From the NCBI GenBank assembly GCA_023424725.1, contig JAFADQ010000193.1, positions 1 to 8,599 on the forward strand: DNA of 8,599 bases. The letters run 5' to 3'. Below, piece after piece: positions 6,408 through 8,599 of this stretch; position 1 is the stretch's first letter; each line of letters begins with the position of its first letter. This DNA is from Bacteroidota bacterium (GTDB taxonomy: Bacteria; Bacteroidota; Bacteroidia; Cytophagales; Hymenobacteraceae). The notes beneath the pieces are model-generated. The model was not told the DNA's origin. It made no database searches and saw only the letters and a program-made list of their open reading frames with translations. Position numbers and translations under genes: made by a program.

Positions 6408-6998
6408 TTACTTCTTCAATATCCCCTTCTCCACGCTTTCATTAATCAGGTTTTCGGCGTAATTCCAGATCGTTTCTGAGCCTTCTTTAATTGCCTTTTT
6501 CTTGTCGTACACTTTTTGGTAGGGCACGTTAAATTCGGCCCAGGTACCGCCGTTGTTGGAGGTGTTTTGCAGCAAGGGCTCGAACCGGTCCATGGCACGG
6601 GCAAACTTCGCTTCGTCGGTTTGGCCATGTTCAAATTCCTGCCAGATGACGATAAATTCCTGCGCCTGCTCGTCGGGCAACAAGCCGAAAATGCGTTTGG
6701 CGGCCAGCAGTTCTTCGTCGGTGTTGGTATGGTTTTTTGCGGCGTCGTAAATAAAGGTGTCGCCGGCATCTATTTCTACAATGTCGTGTATCAGCACCAT
6801 TTTCAGCACCTTCAGCACATCTATAGGTTTATCGGCATGTTCGGCCAACACCAGCGTCATCATGGCCAGATGCCAGCTGTGTTCGGCGTCGTTTTCGGGC
6901 CGGTCGCTGTTTAGTAGTTTGGTTTTGCGCTGGATGTATTTTAGTTTGTCGATCTCTTTTATGAAAGCAACTTGTTTGGCTAAGTTATCGGGGTGCAT
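6408..6998 (-). CDS. HD-domain protein, YfbR/HDDC2-like nucleotidase
   Basis: 196-residue soluble protein of the HD_3/YfbR-HDDC2 group of metal-dependent phosphohydrolases. The metal-binding set is complete: His40 in the ENDAEHSWHLAMM motif, His71-Asp72 in LIHDIVEIDAGD, with Glu75, Asp77 and Asp80 nearby, and Asp137 in AMDRFEPLL. Arg24 and Arg33 are also in conserved-looking positions. Characterised relatives (E. coli YfbR, eukaryotic HDDC2) hydrolyse 5'-deoxynucleoside monophosphates; substrate here is inferred, not shown. No signal peptide or membrane segment is present. The start ATG lies 2 bp from repeat R3 and the stop abuts R2, so almost no native flanking sequence remains. No clear promoter is visible within R3, so it may be read through from the GxxExxY gene upstream. 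No link to nitric oxide metabolism is apparent. Confidence 0.88.
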   Translation of the reverse strand: MHPDNLAKQVAFIKEIDKLKYIQRKTKLLNSDRPENDAEHSWHLAMMTLVLAEHADKPIDVLKVLKMVLIHDIVEIDAGDTFIYDAAKNHTNTDEELLAAKRIFGLLPDEQAQEFIVIWQEFEHGQTDEAKFARAMDRFEPLLQNTSNNGGTWAEFNVPYQKVYDKKKAIKEGSETIWNYAENLINESVEKGILKK

Positions 6999-7000
6999 TT

Positions 7001-7047
7001 TGTCTGAACCTTTGATTGTAGCTGATTTTAGGGATTGAGTTGATTGG
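7001..7047 (+). repeat. TCTGAACCTTTGATT repeat, copy R3
   Basis: TGTCTGAACCTTTGATTG then TAGCTGATTT, continuing into related GATTGAGTTGATTGG sequence. With R4 it forms the terminal inverted repeats of the GxxExxY cassette. It forms the 5' leader of the HD-domain gene, whose start codon ends 2 bp away. Confidence 0.82.
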
Positions 7048-7069
7048 TTTTTGATAGATGATTTATTTG

Positions 7070-7080
7070 CACCTTCGGTG
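7070..7080 (-). terminator. Small hairpin downstream of the GxxExxY gene
   Basis: CACC-TTC-GGTG hairpin (4-bp stem) beginning 9 bp beyond the TAG stop of the GxxExxY gene and preceded on that strand by GTCTGCGGA. A CAAATAAATC stretch follows, rather than a proper T-run. It could be a weak terminator or simply part of a larger intergenic repeat. The motif GCACCTTCGGTGTCCGCAGA looks like another Bacteroidota dispersed repeat. Confidence 0.3.
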
Positions 7081-7088
7081 TCCGCAGA

Positions 7089-7505
7089 CTAATGATTATG
7101 ATTGATTTGGTTTTGCTGATTGAATTTGGGATTGATCAGGCGGCGGAATTCTAGGCTTTTAGCGCCGAAGTTGAAGAGCATACCAATCTCCAAATTATAA
7201 GCTTCCAGATAATTAATTGCCTGGGCCAGATGCACATCTTCTAATTTGGTGAGCGCTTTTAACTCTACCGAAATAACGCCCTCAATTAGAAAATCGACCC
7301 TTCTGGTGCCAACCTGCTCTTCTTTGTAAAAGATCGGCAATTCATATTCGCGGGCAAAAGCTACTCCCTGTAAACTCAATTCCTTGGCCAGCGCCCGTTG
7401 GTATACAACCTCCTGAAAGCCATTTCCCAAAATCTTATGCACCTCCATCGCGCAACCTATTATTTTAGCCGTAATATCAGAATATTTGTATTCCTTTTTA
7501 ATCAT
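7089..7505 (-). CDS. GxxExxY family protein (PD-(D/E)XK nuclease-like)
   Basis: 138-residue protein of the GxxExxY family, whose name-giving motif is G29-F-Q-E32-V-V-Y35 (GNGFQEVVYQ), preceded by the conserved IIGCAMEVHKILGNG helix. Residues RRVDFLIEGVISVELKA place Asp71 and Glu81-x-Lys83 in the arrangement of a PD-(D/E)XK nuclease core. The molecular role of the family is not established to my knowledge; nuclease activity is inference. The C-terminal tail NPKFNQQNQINHNH is Asn/Gln-rich and is encoded by repeat-like DNA. The gene is enclosed by inverted repeats R3 and R4, and a decayed relative similarly enclosed lies about 0.7 kb away, suggesting that gene and repeats travel together. A start at ATG 7505 is supported by alignment with the decayed copy, which begins with the same MIKK. 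Confidence 0.88.
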   Translation of the reverse strand: MIKKEYKYSDITAKIIGCAMEVHKILGNGFQEVVYQRALAKELSLQGVAFAREYELPIFYKEEQVGTRRVDFLIEGVISVELKALTKLEDVHLAQAINYLEAYNLEIGMLFNFGAKSLEFRRLINPKFNQQNQINHNH

Positions 7506-7527
7506 ATTTCATCAATCAAATCAACTT

Positions 7528-7535
7528 CAAATATA
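7528..7535 (-). promoter_or_regulatory. Candidate Bacteroidota -7 element for the GxxExxY gene
   Basis: On the - strand this reads TATATTTG, an exact match to the TAnnTTTG -7 element of Bacteroidota promoters, 22 bp before the ATG. No good TTTG -33 element is found about 19 bp further upstream, so the call is tentative. The decayed copy between R1 and R2 lacks this leader segment. Confidence 0.35.
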
Positions 7536-7596
7536 CCTTCCAATTTTAAGGTTCATCATAAAATCTACCTCAAGCAAAGGCAGTAACAATCATACT

Positions 7597-7633
7597 TAAT
7601 CAATCAAATCAGCTTCAATCAAAGGTTCAGACA
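7597..7633 (-). repeat. TCTGAACCTTTGATT repeat, copy R4 (inverted)
   Basis: The complement reads TGTCTGAACCTTTGATTG then AAGCTGATTTGATTGATTAA, nearly identical to R3 over its first 28 bases. It forms the right end of the GxxExxY cassette (7001-7633). Its TGTCTGA supplies the TGA stop of the neighbouring DHFR-family pseudogene (…GTTGTCTGA). A shorter related piece, CATCAATCAAATCAACTTC, sits at about 7510-7528 inside the cassette. Confidence 0.82.
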
Positions 7634-8174
7634 ACCGGCTCATAATAAAGCGTTACCGCACCGCCACCAAAGGTTTTGATATTTGTGAGTTTTAGAATTG
7701 TCCGGTTGTGTATATCTTCAAACAAAGGCAAGCCGCCTCCGGCAATAACCGGGTGAATGCAAAGCTGCAGTTCATCTACCAGATTCAGTTTCAGGAGTTG
7801 GATAATTAAGCTGCGGCTACCCACCAAAATATCTTTGCCGGCTTGTTGTTTAAGTGCCCGAACTGCTTCTTCGAGAGGTTGCGTTGCTAAGGTAGCGCTG
7901 GCCCAGCCGGTAGTAGTAAGGGTATGCGAAAAGACGATTTTTGGGATTCTGTCTATCGCCAGCGCAATTCGTCCATCGATTTTTTGCCGGAAGGATTTGT
8001 GAGCAGGGTTTGCCAGAATTGCATCAGCTCATACGTTTTGCGGCCGTACAGAATGGTACCGGCGGAAGCTAACAGGCCGATGTACTATTGATGTATTTCT
8101 TCATCGGGCACTCCTGCGGTATGGTCGCAAACCCCGTCGAGTGTTGTGTTGATGGCGGCGATGAGTTTTGGCAT
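7627..8174 (-). pseudogene. Dihydrofolate reductase-family (RibD C-terminal-like) pseudogene
   Basis: Remnant of a roughly 180-residue 'dihydrofolate reductase family' protein (RibD C-terminal fold, YyaP-like NADPH-dependent reductases). Read from ATG 8174 it gives MPKLIAAINTTLDGVCDHTA...EEIHQ, then a TAG at 8085-8087 (codon 30), probably from a CAG glutamine codon, then continues in frame as YIGLLASAGTILYGRKTYELMQFWQ up to SMDE. A one-base deletion near 7966-7967 then shifts the frame. The remainder is ALAIDRIPKIVFSHTL...GKDILVGSRSLIIQLLKLNLVDELQLCIHPVIAGGGLPLFEDI...GGGAVTLYYEPVV. The last 66 codons (7627-7827) look like an intact small gene but are only the C-terminal third. Its stop codon is provided by repeat R4. 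An upstream in-frame ATG at 8222 adds 16 residues atypical for the family and is less likely the original start. Confidence 0.85.
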
Positions 8175-8378
8175 GGTGGGTTGACAGATCGTTTTGTTGA
8201 CAATTTTTTGCAAAGTGGGCATGTTCTTATCCTTGTATTAAATTATAGTTGTGGTAAATAACCTGTTATGATTAATTTAGCAAACGGAGGATAATTGAAG
8301 ATTAGGATTCAATTTGTTTTTATATCTAATTAATTCGGGAATTGCCACAAAATGCTTTTTTGTGTAAAATAACTATGC
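8175..8378. other. AT-rich intergenic stretch
   Basis: Nothing codable is seen. It should contain the former promoter of the DHFR-family pseudogene, but no clear TTTG/TAnnTTTG pair is found. A CACAAAA/TTTTGTG inverted repeat (8346-8364) lies 15-33 bp beyond the stop of the small membrane protein gene. Without G/C pairs in its core it is at best a weak terminator. Confidence 0.5.
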
Positions 8379-8599
8379 CTAAATATTTTCTTCCTTAAGA
8401 AATAAAAACAACAATATAACCACTATATAAATAAGTACTGTAAATAACATAACATGAGGCTTTTCTCGAATAAGTTTAGCCATTAATAATATTGGATCAC
8501 TTGGTCTTTTGTAATAATTTTCCAACTGATCGATTTTTTCATTTAGTTTCTCAGAATTTAATTGCTTAGCCTCATCTCGCAAATCTGACACCAATGATT
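8379..8599 (-). CDS. Unrecognised small protein with one C-terminal membrane segment (5' end open)
   Basis: I do not recognise this family. At least 71 residues are visible: a charged, probably coiled-coil N-terminal part (SDLRDEAKQLNSEKLNEKIDQLENYYKR), a short link (PSDPILLMAKLIREKP), then one strongly hydrophobic segment (about HVMLFTVLIYIVVILLFLFL) and a charged KEENI end. This is the layout of a tail-anchored or C-terminally anchored membrane protein with the bulk in the cytoplasm. No ATG begins the frame; a TTG at 8594 could serve, but the frame is open to the window edge, so the gene probably extends beyond it. It is clearly more AT-rich than the nor genes and the HD gene, which suggests a different origin. 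A function cannot be assigned. Confidence 0.55.
   Translation of the reverse strand, partial: SLVSDLRDEAKQLNSEKLNEKIDQLENYYKRPSDPILLMAKLIREKPHVMLFTVLIYIVVILLFLFLKEENI

Noticed and set aside
6257..6445. 62-codon + strand frame after norF
   Set aside because: It covers the decayed GxxExxY fragment and its repeats on the opposite strand and runs into the 3' end of the HD gene.
6446..6914. Open frames on both strands inside the HD-domain gene
   Set aside because: Shadow frames of a gene with a complete set of HD-family metal ligands.
7757..8002. 81-codon + strand frame
   Set aside because: Opposite-strand shadow of the DHFR-family pseudogene.

Overview
The window looks like a piece of a Bacteroidota chromosome, probably Cytophagales (Hymenobacteraceae-like). 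That placement is inference from three things: protein style, the general absence of Shine-Dalgarno-like sequences before the starts, and families of palindromic intergenic repeats that I associate with this phylum. No rRNA, tRNA, CRISPR array, integrase or transposase gene is visible.

Left two thirds (1-6239, + strand): a cytochrome c-dependent nitric oxide reductase (cNOR) cluster in the order norC (5' truncated by the window edge), norB, norQ, norD, norE (heme-copper oxidase subunit III-like), norF (small subunit IV-like). NorC and NorB form the enzyme that reduces 2 NO to N2O. NorQ (MoxR-type AAA+ ATPase) and NorD (VWA domain) form the activation pair needed to mature it. NorE and NorF are small membrane accessory proteins. 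All catalytic and metal-binding residues I can check are intact. The unusual part is the spacing. norC-norB and norE-norF are about 30 bp apart, but the three middle junctions hold non-coding palindromic elements: a 270-bp element after norB, two different elements between norQ and norD, and a second copy of one of these between norD and norE. norD is therefore flanked by direct copies of the same roughly 148-bp repeat.

Right third (6240-8599, genes on the - strand, convergent with nor): an intact HD-domain nucleotidase-like gene, an intact GxxExxY-family gene, a dihydrofolate-reductase-family pseudogene with a nonsense codon and a frameshift, and the 3' part of an AT-rich small membrane protein gene. 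Four copies of a TGTCTGAACCTTTGATT-type repeat punctuate this part. Two in inverted orientation enclose the GxxExxY gene. The other two, also inverted, enclose a decayed N-terminal fragment of a second GxxExxY gene. The repeat edges sit within a few bases of coding boundaries, and one supplies the stop codon of the DHFR pseudogene.

I see no convincing new multi-gene system. The most interesting material is the repeats: an apparently mobile GxxExxY cassette with no transposase of its own, and a nor cluster invaded by several palindromic element families.
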